64,000 nucleotides of DNA from Tenacibaculum lutimaris (GTDB lineage Bacteria; Bacteroidota; Bacteroidia; Flavobacteriales; Flavobacteriaceae). The notes under the pieces were generated by a model, which saw nothing but the letters and a program-made list of their open reading frames with translations, was not told the origin of the DNA and searched no databases. This document shows, piece after piece, positions 42,045 through 51,712 of the stretch. The stretch covers positions 434,001 to 498,000 of the forward strand of contig NZ_RAQM01000007.1 in assembly GCF_003610735.1 (NCBI RefSeq), given 5' to 3'. The translations under genes and the position numbers were made by a program. The first letter of the stretch is position 1. Each line of letters starts with the position of its first letter.

Positions 42045-45000
42045 ATGCTAAATAAAAGCATCAAATTTTTAATAGAAAACAAACTGGTAGCAGTTATATT
42101 ACTTGTTTTATTTGTAGGATGGGGAACTGTAAATGCACCATTTAATTTAGATACAGGTTTTTTACCAAGCAACCCTGTAGCTGTTGATGCTATACCAGAT
42201 ATTGGTGAAAATCAACAAATTGTTTTCACAAAGTGGGACGGACAGTCTCCGCAAGATATAGAAGACCAAATAACCTATCCTTTAACAACATCTTTATTAG
42301 GAATTTCAGGAGTAAAAACCATCCGAAGTTCTTCTATGTTTGGGCTTTCAAGTATCTATGTCATTTTTGATGAAGATATCGATTTTTACTGGAGTCGCTC
42401 AAGAATTCTTGAAAAGTTAAATTCACTACCAAGTAACTTATTACCAGAAGGAGTAAGCCCCTCTCTAGGACCAGATGCAACAGGTTTAGGTCAAATTTTT
42501 TGGTATACGCTTGAAGGACGAGATGAGAGTGGAAATGTTACAGGTGGTTGGGATTTAAACGAGTTGCGTAGTGTACAAGATTATTATGTAAAATATGCGC
42601 TTTCGTCTGCAAATGGAGTATCTGAAGTAAGTTCTATTGGTGGATATGTTCAAGAGTATCAAATTGATGTAAAGCCAGAACTAATGCGTCAATACAATAT
42701 CAGTTTACAGCAAATTGTAGCAGCAGTAAAGCAAAGTAATCAGGATATTGGAGCACAAACTATAGAAATAAATCAAGCAGAATACTTAGTCCGTGGTTTA
42801 GGATATGTAAAATCTATAGCAGATATTGAAAATGCTGTAGTAACTGCTAAAAATTATACTTCAATACGAGTAAAAGACATTGCAAAAGTATCGTTAGGAG
42901 CAGAACCTCGCAGAGGTATTTTAGATAAAGAAGGAGCTGAGGTTGTAGGAGGTGTAGTGGTAGCTCGTTATGGAGCAAACCCCTTAGAAGTAATTACTAA
43001 TGTAAAGGAAAAGATTAAAGAACTAAGTGCAGGTTTACCAAGTAAAGAGTTAAAAGATGGTAGAACTTCTCAGTTAACAATTGTTCCGTTTTACGATCGT
43101 ACAGAGTTAATTCATGAAACTTTAGATACGTTGAACGAAGCACTTACGCTAGAAATACTGATAACTATTTTGGTAATCGTAGTTATGGTTTTCAATTTAC
43201 GGGCTTCTGTACTAATTTCAGGACTATTGCCCGTGGCAGTCTTAATGGTTTTCATAGCAATGAAAGCCTTTGGAGTTGATGCTAACATTGTGGCTTTATC
43301 AGGAATTGCCATTGCTATTGGAACCATGGTAGATGTCGGGGTTATACTCTCCGAAAATATCATTAGTCATTTAGAGAAAGATGAGAACAAGTTGCCAATA
43401 AACAAGTTGGTTTACAATGCAACAGCAGAAGTTTCTGGGGCAATTGTTACAGCGGTAATGACAACTATTATTAGTTTTTTACCTGTGTTTACAATGATTG
43501 GAGCTGAAGGAAAACTATTCCGCCCATTAGCATTTACCAAAACTTTCGCTTTAATAGCAGCTATTGTAGTTGCCTTGTTTTTAATACCACCATTTGCGGC
43601 TGTTCTATTCAAGAAAAAAGAGTTAACAAAAAACTTTAAATATATTATAAATGGAGTTTTAATAACTTTAGGAAGCATTGCACTTTTTTATGGATATTGG
43701 TTAGGTATTGTGTTAGTTGCCTATGGAGCTATACAGTTTTGGAGTAATTATTCAGGTAAGACAACAATTCATTTCTCGTTTTTCAACTATAATTTCACAT
43801 TGTCAGTAAATACCATTAATATCATTATATCTGCATTGGCAATTGTTGGTTTGTTAGCAGAATACTGGAGACCTCTGGGAGTAGATAAAAGTATTGTTAC
43901 CAATCTTTTATTTGTAGCACTTGTTTGTTTCGGGCTGTTAGGTTTTTTCAGTTTACTTCAAAAATATTACAATCAAATATTACAATGGGCATTGAATAAC
44001 AAACTTCTGTTTTTAACCATTCCGCTAACAGTATTAACTTGTGGATTCTTAATATTTAAAAATACAGGAAAAGAGTTTATGCCTTCGCTAAATGAAGGGT
44101 CATTTTTATTGATGCCGACTTCTATGCCACATTCAGGAGTAGAAGAAAACAAACGTGTATTACAACAATTAGATATGGCGGTTGCTAACATTCCAGAGAT
44201 AGCAACGGTAGTAGGTAAAGCAGGAAGAACAGATTCAGCGCTAGACCCAGCTCCTTTATCAATGTACGAGAATGTGATTAACTATAAGCCAGAATATGCG
44301 TTAAATTCTGATGGAGAGCGTCAACGTTATCGAGTAAATGAAGAAGGGTTATTTATGCTGAAAAACGGTAAAACGGTAGCAAACCCAAGTTTGACCGATA
44401 AAACATCGGAGGTTGTTTTTTATGAGGTTTCTACAAATGAATTAATAGAAGATGAAGACGGAGAGTTTTATCGTAACTGGCGACCAAACATTAAGTCTCC
44501 TAATGATATTTGGAATGAAATCGTAAAGGTAACCAAGTTGCCAGGAGTAACATCTGCACCAAAATTACAACCTATTGAAACTCGATTGGTAATGTTACAA
44601 ACAGGAATGCGAGCTCCAATGGGGATAAAAGTAAAAGGTCAAGATTTAAAAGAAATTGAAGCTTTTGGAGTACAACTTGAGGGAATTTTAAAAGAGGTTG
44701 AAGGAGTAAAAAAAGAAGCAGTTTTTGCTGATAGAATTGTAGGTAAACCGTATTTATTAATTGATATTAATAGAGAAAAATTAGCACGCTACGGAATAGC
44801 TATTCAAACGGTACAAGATGTATTGAAAGTAGCAGTAGGAGGTATGCAATTATCGCAAACGGTGGAAGGAAGAGAGCGTTATGGAATTCGAGTTCGTTAC
44901 CCAAGAGAATTACGCTCTAGTCCAACGGATTTAGAAAACATTTATGTGCCAGTATCCAAAGGAGCTCCAATTCCGTTGAGTGAATTAGCAACGATTCGAT

Positions 45001-45806
45001 ATGAACAAGGACCACAAATGATTAAAAGTGAAGATACTTTTTTAATCGGTTATGTATTGTTTGATAAATTAGATGGTTTTGCAGAGGTAAACGTAGTAGA
45101 AGCTGCTCAAAATGCAATTGAACAAAAAATAGATTCAGGAGAGCTAATTGTTCCTAAAGGAATATCGTATCAGTTTACAGGAACTTATGAAAATCAAATA
45201 AGAGCAGAAAAAACACTATCAGTAGTAGTGCCATTGGCGTTGATGATTATCTTTTTAATACTGTATTTTCAGTTCCGTTCAGTAGCTACTTCATTAATGG
45301 TATTCACAGGAATTACTGTAGCTTTTGCAGGTGGATTCATAATGATGTGGTTATACGGACAAGATTGGTTCTTGAATTTTAGTGTATTTGGAGAAAACTT
45401 GAGAGAATTATTTCAAATGCATCCAATAAATTTAAGTGTTGCTGTTTGGGTAGGATTTATCGCATTATTCGGGATTGCAACCGATGATGGTGTAGTAATG
45501 GCAACGTACTTAAAGCAAACATTTGATAAAGATAAACCCAAAACTATAGATGCAATACGTGCAGCCGCGCTACATGGGGGGAACAAACGTATTAGAGCTT
45601 GTTTAATGACCACAGCAACAACCATTTTAGCTTTGTTACCAGTATTAACCTCAACAGGAAGAGGTAGTGATATTATGATTCCAATGGCAATTCCTGCTTT
45701 TGGAGGAATGATTATAGATGTTACTTCGTACTTTATAGTGCCTGTATTATACAGTTGGAGAGAAGAATTTTTATTAAAACGAAAAATGAGAAATAATGAG
45801 TTTTAA
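42045..45806 (+). CDS. cusA: CusA/CzcA-family heavy-metal efflux RND transporter
   Basis: This 1253-aa inner-membrane RND pump exports copper, silver or related cations from the periplasm by proton motive force. It has two periplasmic halves, twelve membrane helices and the proton-relay acid in the IAIAIGTMVDVGVILSEN and FGIATDDGVVMATYLKQ helices. The HME-RND type is indicated by PDIGENQQIVFTKWDGQSPQDIEDQITYPLT near the N-terminus. A region around 770-830 is an insertion of about 60 aa (DGERQRYRVNEEGLFML...). It overlaps the next gene by 11 nt. The cation is inferred: adjacent YHYH and HMA proteins suggest copper or silver. Confidence 0.94.
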   Translation: MLNKSIKFLIENKLVAVILLVLFVGWGTVNAPFNLDTGFLPSNPVAVDAIPDIGENQQIVFTKWDGQSPQDIEDQITYPLTTSLLGISGVKTIRSSSMFGLSSIYVIFDEDIDFYWSRSRILEKLNSLPSNLLPEGVSPSLGPDATGLGQIFWYTLEGRDESGNVTGGWDLNELRSVQDYYVKYALSSANGVSEVSSIGGYVQEYQIDVKPELMRQYNISLQQIVAAVKQSNQDIGAQTIEINQAEYLVRGLGYVKSIADIENAVVTAKNYTSIRVKDIAKVSLGAEPRRGILDKEGAEVVGGVVVARYGANPLEVITNVKEKIKELSAGLPSKELKDGRTSQLTIVPFYDRTELIHETLDTLNEALTLEILITILVIVVMVFNLRASVLISGLLPVAVLMVFIAMKAFGVDANIVALSGIAIAIGTMVDVGVILSENIISHLEKDENKLPINKLVYNATAEVSGAIVTAVMTTIISFLPVFTMIGAEGKLFRPLAFTKTFALIAAIVVALFLIPPFAAVLFKKKELTKNFKYIINGVLITLGSIALFYGYWLGIVLVAYGAIQFWSNYSGKTTIHFSFFNYNFTLSVNTINIIISALAIVGLLAEYWRPLGVDKSIVTNLLFVALVCFGLLGFFSLLQKYYNQILQWALNNKLLFLTIPLTVLTCGFLIFKNTGKEFMPSLNEGSFLLMPTSMPHSGVEENKRVLQQLDMAVANIPEIATVVGKAGRTDSALDPAPLSMYENVINYKPEYALNSDGERQRYRVNEEGLFMLKNGKTVANPSLTDKTSEVVFYEVSTNELIEDEDGEFYRNWRPNIKSPNDIWNEIVKVTKLPGVTSAPKLQPIETRLVMLQTGMRAPMGIKVKGQDLKEIEAFGVQLEGILKEVEGVKKEAVFADRIVGKPYLLIDINREKLARYGIAIQTVQDVLKVAVGGMQLSQTVEGRERYGIRVRYPRELRSSPTDLENIYVPVSKGAPIPLSELATIRYEQGPQMIKSEDTFLIGYVLFDKLDGFAEVNVVEAAQNAIEQKIDSGELIVPKGISYQFTGTYENQIRAEKTLSVVVPLALMIIFLILYFQFRSVATSLMVFTGITVAFAGGFIMMWLYGQDWFLNFSVFGENLRELFQMHPINLSVAVWVGFIALFGIATDDGVVMATYLKQTFDKDKPKTIDAIRAAALHGGNKRIRACLMTTATTILALLPVLTSTGRGSDIMIPMAIPAFGGMIIDVTSYFIVPVLYSWREEFLLKRKMRNNEF

Positions 45807-47028
45807 CATAAAAAATAAAATAAGTTTGTTTTTGCTTTCTTTTTTCATTGTTCTTACAATGCAAGGACAAGATTTACAAGAATATATAAAGATAGCTTTA
45901 GAAAATAGTCCAGAAGTACAGCAGTTTGAGGCGCAATACAAACGTATTTCAGAAAAAAAGGAAGAAGTAAATACTTTGCCTAACACAGAGTTTGGAGCAG
46001 GATATTTTGTAAGTGAACCAGAAACACGTACAGGTCCACAGCAGTTTAAGCTTTCAGTAAAACAAATGATTCCTTTTTTGGGAACTATATCGGCACGAGA
46101 AAACTATGTGTCATCATTAGCTGACGCTAGTTATCAAGATATGGTTGTTGTTAAGCGTAAGTTGATGACTTCGGTTGCACAATTGTATTATAAACTCTAT
46201 GAAATTAAAGCAAAGCAAAAAGTATTAGATGAAAATATAGAATTGCTGAAGACGTATGAGAAACTTGCATTAACTTCGGTAGAAGTAGGTAAAGCATCTG
46301 CGGTAGATGTGTTAAGGTTACAGATAAGGCGAAATGAATTAAACCAGCAAAATGAAGTACTAGCAGAAACTTTTTCAGGTATAGAAAAAGCATTTAATAA
46401 ATTGTTAAATCAGGATATTAGAACTTCTGTTAGGGTTGTAGATAGTTTACCGATTCCAGCGGAGGCTGCTAAAATACAGCCGAGTAATTTACAGTTGCAC
46501 CCAGAGTTGGTTAAGTTTGATAAAATGTATACTTCAGTGGAGAAATCTGAGTTGTTAAATCAAAAAGATAAACAACCTATGATTGGTTTTGGTCTTGATT
46601 ATGTAAATGTAGCCAAACGTACAGATATGGATATGCCAGAGAATGGGAAGGATATTGTAATGCCAATGGTGTCATTATCAATCCCTATATTCAATAAGAA
46701 GAATAAATCTATAACTAAGCAAAATAAGTTACAGCAAGAAGAAATTCTTTCGCAAAAACAACAACGATACAATACGTTAGAGACTGTATTGTATAGAGCT
46801 GTATCAGACAGAAACGCAGCAATGATAAGTCATCAAACACAACTTAAAAATTTAGAACAAGCAAAAAATGCTGAACAAATTTTAGTTAAAAGTTACGAGA
46901 CAGGTACAATCGATTTTAACGATGTGTTAGATATTCAAGAGTTACAATTAAAGTTTCAAACAAACATGATTACATCAGAAGTAACTTATTACACACAAAG
47001 TACCATTATTAATTATTTAATAAAATAA
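45796..47028 (+). CDS. TolC-family outer-membrane factor of the metal efflux system
   Basis: This 410-aa protein has a signal peptide ending near MQGQD and the coiled-coil repeats of the outer membrane efflux family: LQEYIKIALENSPEVQQFEAQYKRISEKKEEV, and later the matching C-terminal half. It forms the trimeric exit duct (CusC-like) for the CusA-CusB assembly. Its start overlaps the end of cusA by 11 nt, indicating translational coupling. The adaptor gene follows 4 nt later. The order is therefore A-C-B, not the E. coli C-F-B-A. Confidence 0.9.
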   Translation: MSFNIKNKISLFLLSFFIVLTMQGQDLQEYIKIALENSPEVQQFEAQYKRISEKKEEVNTLPNTEFGAGYFVSEPETRTGPQQFKLSVKQMIPFLGTISARENYVSSLADASYQDMVVVKRKLMTSVAQLYYKLYEIKAKQKVLDENIELLKTYEKLALTSVEVGKASAVDVLRLQIRRNELNQQNEVLAETFSGIEKAFNKLLNQDIRTSVRVVDSLPIPAEAAKIQPSNLQLHPELVKFDKMYTSVEKSELLNQKDKQPMIGFGLDYVNVAKRTDMDMPENGKDIVMPMVSLSIPIFNKKNKSITKQNKLQQEEILSQKQQRYNTLETVLYRAVSDRNAAMISHQTQLKNLEQAKNAEQILVKSYETGTIDFNDVLDIQELQLKFQTNMITSEVTYYTQSTIINYLIK

Positions 47029-47032
47029 ACAG

Positions 47033-48736
47033 ATGAAAAAATATATAGTTTATATAGTAATTTTAATTGTTGGGGTAGTGTTAGGATGGTTACTCTTTGG
47101 AGGTTCTTCACAAGGAGGAAGTCATGACCATGCAAGTGAAGTAGCAGAAGGAAATAAAATGTGGACCTGTTCTATGCATCCACAAATTATGCAACCAGAA
47201 CCAGGGGATTGTCCTATTTGTGGAATGGATTTAATCCCTGCGGAAGCAGGAGCTGAAGGACTAGCAGCAAATCAGTTTAAATTGACTAAAAATGCAATGG
47301 CATTGGCTAATGTACAAACAACTGTGATTGGTAATGCTATAAGTACAGATAATACAATTACATTATCCGGAAAAATAGCAGAAAACGAAAAATCAAATGC
47401 AGTGCAGGTAAGCTATTTTGCAGGAAGGATAGAACGTTTGAACGTGAATTTTACAGGAGAGAAAATAAGAAAAGGTCAGTTGTTAGCAACGGTATATTCT
47501 CCAGAATTGGTAAAAGCACAACAAGAATTATTAACAGCAGCGTCAGTAAAAGAAAATCAGCCAGCATTGTATAAAGCAGTTAGAAATAAACTGAAATTAT
47601 GGAAGCTTTCTGAAAACCAAATTAATCAAATTGAAAAAACAGGAAAAGTAAAAGAAAACTTTCCTGTATATGCTACGGTTTCTGGTACAGTATCAGAGAA
47701 ACTAGTTGAACAAGGAGATTATGTAAGTCAGGGACAAGCATTGTTAAAAATAGCTAATTTGAATTCAGTATGGGCAAACTTTGATGTATATGAAAATCAA
47801 ATCAGTAATTTTAAAGTAGGTCAAGACATATCAATAACCACCAATGCGTACCCTAATGAAACTTTTAAAGCAAAAGTTTCGTTTATTGATCCCGTGTTAA
47901 ATCAAGAAACTCGTACGGTAACTATGCGTGCTGTTCTTAATAATAGTAAAGGGAAGTTTAAACCAGCCATGTTTGTTACAGGGAAAGTGGAGGCTACAGA
48001 AAAACAAACAGAACAACAATTAAATATCCCTGCAACAGCAGTTTTATGGACAGGAAAGCGTTCAGTTGTATATGTAAAGCCAGAGGCAAGTAAACCTGTT
48101 TTTGAAATGCGAGAAGTGGTGTTAGGAGGAAGAGCAGGGGACAACTATCAAGTAGAAAAAGGATTGAAAGCTGGAGAAGAGATTGTGACTAATGGAGTGT
48201 TCACAATAGATGCATCAGCACAATTACAAGGAAAGAAGTCAATGATGAACCATGCAAAAGAAATTATGGAATCTTTTAGTACTCCTAAAGAGTTTAAAGA
48301 GCAGTTACAAAAAGCCTATGAAGCCTATATAGACTTAAAAGATGCCTTGGTAAAAACGGATGCTGATGCGGCAAAAAAGAGTGCTGAAAATTTGCAAAAA
48401 GACTTATTGTTAGTTAACATGAAGTTGTTAGCCAATGAAGAAGCACATAAACAGTGGATGCAGTTAATCCCTGCGCTAAAATCAAGTAACGCAGAAATTG
48501 CAAAAGCTACAGATGTAGATGTACAACGAAAGCACTTTAAAGTGTTGTCAGAGCATTTTATTATGGCAGTTCAGTCTTTCGGGATAAATGAGGTGACTTA
48601 TAAACAATACTGTCCTATGGCTGATAGTGACAAAGGAGCTTATTGGTTAAGTAAAGAAAAACAAGTGTTAAATCCGTATTTTGGTGATATGATGTTAAAA
48701 TGCGGTGAAGTAAAAGAAACAATTAATAATAATTAA
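47033..48736 (+). CDS. cusB: CusB-like periplasmic adaptor with YHYH-type metal domain and DUF3347
   Basis: This 567-aa membrane fusion protein has one N-terminal helix (about 4-22), then a heavy-metal-binding segment WTCSMHPQIMQPEPGDCPICGMDL (residues about 44-67, four Cys/His/Met positions). The HlyD-like hairpin, lipoyl and beta-barrel domains follow (ATVYSPELVKAQQELL, ATVSGTVSEKLVEQGDYVSQGQ). The C-terminal region (about 415-560) matches DUF3347. It docks CusA to the outer membrane channel and delivers metal. It belongs to the operon after the TolC gene. Confidence 0.92.
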   Translation: MKKYIVYIVILIVGVVLGWLLFGGSSQGGSHDHASEVAEGNKMWTCSMHPQIMQPEPGDCPICGMDLIPAEAGAEGLAANQFKLTKNAMALANVQTTVIGNAISTDNTITLSGKIAENEKSNAVQVSYFAGRIERLNVNFTGEKIRKGQLLATVYSPELVKAQQELLTAASVKENQPALYKAVRNKLKLWKLSENQINQIEKTGKVKENFPVYATVSGTVSEKLVEQGDYVSQGQALLKIANLNSVWANFDVYENQISNFKVGQDISITTNAYPNETFKAKVSFIDPVLNQETRTVTMRAVLNNSKGKFKPAMFVTGKVEATEKQTEQQLNIPATAVLWTGKRSVVYVKPEASKPVFEMREVVLGGRAGDNYQVEKGLKAGEEIVTNGVFTIDASAQLQGKKSMMNHAKEIMESFSTPKEFKEQLQKAYEAYIDLKDALVKTDADAAKKSAENLQKDLLLVNMKLLANEEAHKQWMQLIPALKSSNAEIAKATDVDVQRKHFKVLSEHFIMAVQSFGINEVTYKQYCPMADSDKGAYWLSKEKQVLNPYFGDMMLKCGEVKETINNN

Positions 48737-48749
48737 ATATCAATTCAAA

Positions 48750-49196
48750 ATGAAAAGAGTAATCTTAGGGGTAGCTATGTTGGCTACTATTGGTTTAGTA
48801 AGTTGTAAAAATGAAGCTAAAAAAGAAACAGAAACAAAAGAAGTACAAACAGAACAAACTACTACTAAAGAAGTAGTAATGACTGACGCAACTTTTGGAG
48901 TAAGAGGTAACTGCGGAATGTGTAAAAGTACTATCGAGAAAGCTGTAAATGGTGTAGATGGAGTAGCATCGGCAGAATGGAATAAGTTAAGAAAGCAAGT
49001 TAATGTATCGTTTGATGGTTCTAAAACAAATGTAGATGCGATTCATAATGCTATTGCAGCTTCAGGATATGATACTGATAAAGTAGCAGGAAATGAAGAA
49101 GCTTACGGAAACTTACCAGGATGTTGTCAATACGATCACGGTATGGAAATGAGTTTAAAAGGTGAGGTAAAAGCAGACGAAACGTCTAATCACTAA
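48750..49196 (+). CDS. Lipoprotein with heavy-metal-associated (HMA) domain
   Basis: This 148-aa lipoprotein has the lipobox ending LVS-C19 and a single HMA fold whose metal site is GNCGMCKS (C55, C58). A downstream GCCQYDHGMEM adds a second Cys-Cys-His-Met cluster. It is likely to bind copper in the periplasm and pass it to the efflux pump. It is the last gene of the metal operon and ends before a strong terminator. HMA domains are usually cytoplasmic chaperones; a membrane-anchored one points to periplasmic capture. Confidence 0.87.
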   Translation: MKRVILGVAMLATIGLVSCKNEAKKETETKEVQTEQTTTKEVVMTDATFGVRGNCGMCKSTIEKAVNGVDGVASAEWNKLRKQVNVSFDGSKTNVDAIHNAIAASGYDTDKVAGNEEAYGNLPGCCQYDHGMEMSLKGEVKADETSNH

Positions 49197-49202
49197 TTTT
49201 TA

Positions 49203-49244
49203 AAAAAAAGTGTAACGAAATTTTAAAATCGTTACACTTTTTTT
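49203..49244. terminator. Terminator of heavy-metal operon
   Basis: AAGTGTAACGA / TCGTTACACTT stem with a 12-nt loop, A- and T-runs on both sides. Confidence 0.88.
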
Positions 49245-49320
49245 GTTTTATCATACTTTCAAGAAAATTAATAACTTTAAATGAAGTTATATATTTAAAG
49301 TGAACACAAATAAAGTTGCA

Positions 49321-49899
49321 ATGGAAAAAGTAGATAAGTATATAGAAAATATAAAAAAATGGAAAGAAGAAACAATATTGCTACGTCAAATTTGTTTGGA
49401 TTGTGGTCTTGAAGAAGATTTTAAATGGAAGCATCCTTGTTATACTTTTCAAGGAAAAAATATTGTGTTAATTCATGGTTTTAAAGATTATTGTGCATTA
49501 CTTTTTTATAAAGGAGTTCTGTTAAAAGATACTGACGGAATTTTAATTCAACAGACAGAAAATGTGCAATCTGCTCGTCAAATTAGGTTTACTAAACCAG
49601 AAGAGGTTGTTGATTTAGCATTAACTATTAAAACCTATGTTTTCGAAGCGATAGAAGTTGAAAAAGCAGGTTTAAAAGTAAAAACTAAGAAGACTTCAGA
49701 ATTTGAAATGGTAAGTGAATTTAAAGAAGTGTTACAAGAAAACTCAGATATAAAAACAGCTTTCGAATCCCTAACACCAGGGAGGCAAAGGAGTTACTTG
49801 CTGTATTTTTCTCAAGCTAAGCAATCAAAAACACGTTTATCAAGAATAGAGAAATCAATACCAAAAATGATCCAAGGAAAGGGTCATAATGAAAGATAA
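49321..49899 (+). CDS. YdeI/DUF1801-type protein
   Basis: This protein of about 192 aa resembles the YdeI/OmdA-like family. Its DUF1801 core includes FKWKHPCYTFQGKNIVLIHGFKDYCALLFYKG, followed by SARQIRFTKPEEV. A C-terminal tail reads SLTPGRQRSYLLYFSQAKQSKTRLSRIEKSIPKMIQGKG. I start at ATG 49321; a GTG at 49300 would add seven residues. No signal peptide. Family members are widespread and poorly understood; roles in stress survival have been suggested for YdeI-type proteins. Confidence 0.8.
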   Translation: MEKVDKYIENIKKWKEETILLRQICLDCGLEEDFKWKHPCYTFQGKNIVLIHGFKDYCALLFYKGVLLKDTDGILIQQTENVQSARQIRFTKPEEVVDLALTIKTYVFEAIEVEKAGLKVKTKKTSEFEMVSEFKEVLQENSDIKTAFESLTPGRQRSYLLYFSQAKQSKTRLSRIEKSIPKMIQGKGHNER

Positions 49900-49963
49900 C
49901 AAACAAAGCTACCCAAACAGAATAGCTTTATTGGAAATTTAGGTAAAATGTTATTGCAAACTT

Positions 49964-50407
49964 TTATGATGGGTGATGAAACATTAGTGTAGATACTGCA
50001 ATACGATTCCAAATATTAATTTCTCCTATTTGTATAATAATTTGTGCTATTTCATTGTGGCTAAAGTAACTTTTAAGCTTCTGAAAAGTATCTTCTGTTA
50101 ATCCATTATTACTTACTTGTGTTATTTCACCAGTAGCCGCTAACAAGGCTTTTTCTTTTTCAGAAAATAAAGGAGATTCTTTCCAAGCGCTTAAAGCAAA
50201 AATTCTGTTTTGTTTCTCACCATTTTTTAAAGCTTCAGTAGTGTGTATTTCTATACAATAAGCACAAGAATTAATTTGAGAACTTCTTATTTTTATAAGG
50301 TTCTTAATGTTTTTTGAAAGGGATGTTGTTTCAAGATATTTAAAAATTTCTAAGATAGCTTTGTAAGCATCAGGCTCTAATTCTTGAATGTTTAATCTTT
50401 GTTTCAT
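49964..50407 (-). CDS. Carboxymuconolactone decarboxylase / AhpD-like protein
   Basis: This 147-aa all-helical protein has the redox site CAYCIEIH with C48, C51 and H55, the CxxCxxxH motif of AhpD-type peroxidase partners. The pattern LIKIRSSQINSCAYCIEIHTTEALKNG and its length match the CMD family. Members act as thiol-dependent peroxidases or aromatic-ring decarboxylases; the cysteines favour antioxidant activity. It is monocistronic and lies between the YdeI-type gene and tRNA-Arg. Confidence 0.88.
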   Translation of the reverse strand: MKQRLNIQELEPDAYKAILEIFKYLETTSLSKNIKNLIKIRSSQINSCAYCIEIHTTEALKNGEKQNRIFALSAWKESPLFSEKEKALLAATGEITQVSNNGLTEDTFQKLKSYFSHNEIAQIIIQIGEINIWNRIAVSTLMFHHPS

Positions 50408-50570
50408 GGTTTTAATTTTATAAAACCAAAGGTATTATTATGACTATTATTATAACTTAAGCTGGTTTAAGAAAGGGAGAATAATACTTTTCTGTTAAAA
50501 GAACTTTAACAAAATCAATTTGATTTTATGTAGTGTGTTAGGATAGTTTTAGAGGAAATAATAAAAAAAT

Positions 50571-50604
50571 AAAACCCTGTTAGTAAATCTAACAGGGTTT
50601 TTTT
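50571..50604. terminator. Terminator downstream of tRNA-Arg
   Basis: AAAACCCTGTTAG / CTAACAGGGTTTT, a perfect 13-bp stem with a 5-nt loop. It lies at the 3' end of the minus-strand tRNA gene. Confidence 0.88.
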
Positions 50605-50605
50605 G

Positions 50606-50679
50606 TGACCTCGGCAGGATTCAAACCTGCAACCTCTTGAGCCGTAATCAAGTGCACTATTCAGTTATGCTACGAGGCC
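50606..50679 (-). tRNA. tRNA-Arg (ACG)
   Basis: The reverse strand folds into a 74-nt cloverleaf. The acceptor arm is GGCCTCG/CGAGGTC (one G-U pair). The D stem is GCAT/GTGC. The anticodon stem is CTTGA/TCAAG with loop TTACGGC, giving anticodon ACG (read as ICG after deamination). The T stem is GCAGG/CCTGC. The discriminator is A, and the 3' CCA is not encoded. Confidence 0.96.
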
Positions 50680-50754
50680 TTTTTGCGGGTGCAAATATAA
50701 GAATGTTTTTTAAAATCTAAAGCAAAAAAATAATTTTTTTTCAACCTTTTTGAA

Positions 50755-50988
50755 TTATTTGTCAGCTTCTATTTCTTGTTTAAAATCGTCGATAGTGTTT
50801 TGAGCTTTTTCAAGGTCTGATTCATAGATAAATACATCAACTGAATTACCTAAAGTACCGAAACCAGCTAATCTTCCAGATTCTTTATTGTCTTTAATTA
50901 AATATGGAACTTCAATTTCATCAAGTAATTGACTTAATCTGTTTGCAAAGATTTGAGATCCTGAGAAAACTTTAATATGCATGTTCAT
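50755..50988 (-). CDS. DUF2007 domain protein
   Basis: This 77-aa protein has the DUF2007 pattern (putative signal-transducing): HIKVFSGSQIFANRLSQLLDEIEVPYLIKDN, VDVFIYESDLEKAQNTIDDF. Its fold is a small alpha/beta sandwich. Two in-frame starts exist (50988 and 50982), and nothing decides between them. It is 12 nt downstream of the 50-aa gene at 51001-51153 and likely in one transcript with it. Function is unknown. Confidence 0.8.
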   Translation of the reverse strand: MNMHIKVFSGSQIFANRLSQLLDEIEVPYLIKDNKESGRLAGFGTLGNSVDVFIYESDLEKAQNTIDDFKQEIEADK

Positions 50989-51000
50989 AATGGTAAATTT

Positions 51001-51153
51001 TTAATCCAACGAATTTATTGTAATATAAGCTCGCCATCCAATAATTGCTAATTGAAATTTTGAGGCTTTGGTAACATCCAGCTCTTTTTTAGTAAAAGAG
51101 GGTAATAGCGCTTTGTTTAGTTTAGCTAATAACTTAAAAATGCTTTTTTTCAT
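51001..51153 (-). CDS. Short basic protein (50 aa), conserved in flavobacteria
   Basis: The minus strand encodes a 50-aa protein: MKKSIFKLLAKLNKALLPSF, then TKKELDVTKASKFQLAIIGW and a C-terminal RAYITINSLD. It is basic at the N-terminus with an amphipathic helix and a hydrophobic segment near the end. From memory, near-identical short proteins occur in many flavobacteria and are mislabelled 'SsrA-binding protein', although SmpB is about 150 aa and unrelated. It lies 12 nt upstream of the DUF2007 gene. Real function unknown. Confidence 0.7.
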   Translation of the reverse strand: MKKSIFKLLAKLNKALLPSFTKKELDVTKASKFQLAIIGWRAYITINSLD

Positions 51154-51200
51154 TAGTTGTTGATTCTATATCAAAAATAACGAAAAATTATTAGTTATGA

Positions 51201-51227
51201 TGAGCGAAGCTTACTTTACTTCGCTCA
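51201..51227. repeat. REP-like palindromic repeat
   Basis: TGAGCGAAG (51201-51209) and CTTCGCTCA (51219-51227) form a hairpin with a 9-nt loop. The GAGCGAAG core is common in dispersed intergenic repeats of Bacteroidota. Only one copy is seen in this window. Confidence 0.5.
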
Positions 51228-51704
51228 AAATGACATTGTTTTGCAAATAATAATAAAGATTAAAAAATCAAGTCTAATAGTAAGTAAGCAATTTTAATTG
51301 TTAATAGAATTAGTTTTAATGCAATTGTAATCATTTAAGTTTTAATGTTTTTTAGTTGATAATTCTTTATCAATTCCGGAATCGTTTTATGAATATATAG
51401 CAAGGAGAATATGCTTACCAAATTTTTAGATAGGATTTAATTAATTTAAATATATAATTGAAGTTGAAAAAGTTATTATGGTTTTAATATGTAACTATAA
51501 AATCTTTAACAAGGTTTTTATTTGTAATTAAAAAGATTACTTGTTGTTTTAAGTAGTAATGTTTTAAAGGGTGTTTTTTATGTTAGTTTAAAAAGTAAAG
51601 GAAATAAGGTCTTTTTTTTACCTCATTTTTAGTGGTTTTATTTTTTTGTTTCAGGTTAGAAGTAAGTTTTTTTAATTAATGTTTGCTAATAAATTCAGAG
51701 AAGA

Positions 51705-51712
51705 TATATTTG
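51705..51712 (+). promoter_or_regulatory. -7 box for siderophore receptor (TATATTTG)
   Basis: Exact TAnnTTTG match 29 nt before the ATG at 51742. Confidence 0.6.
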
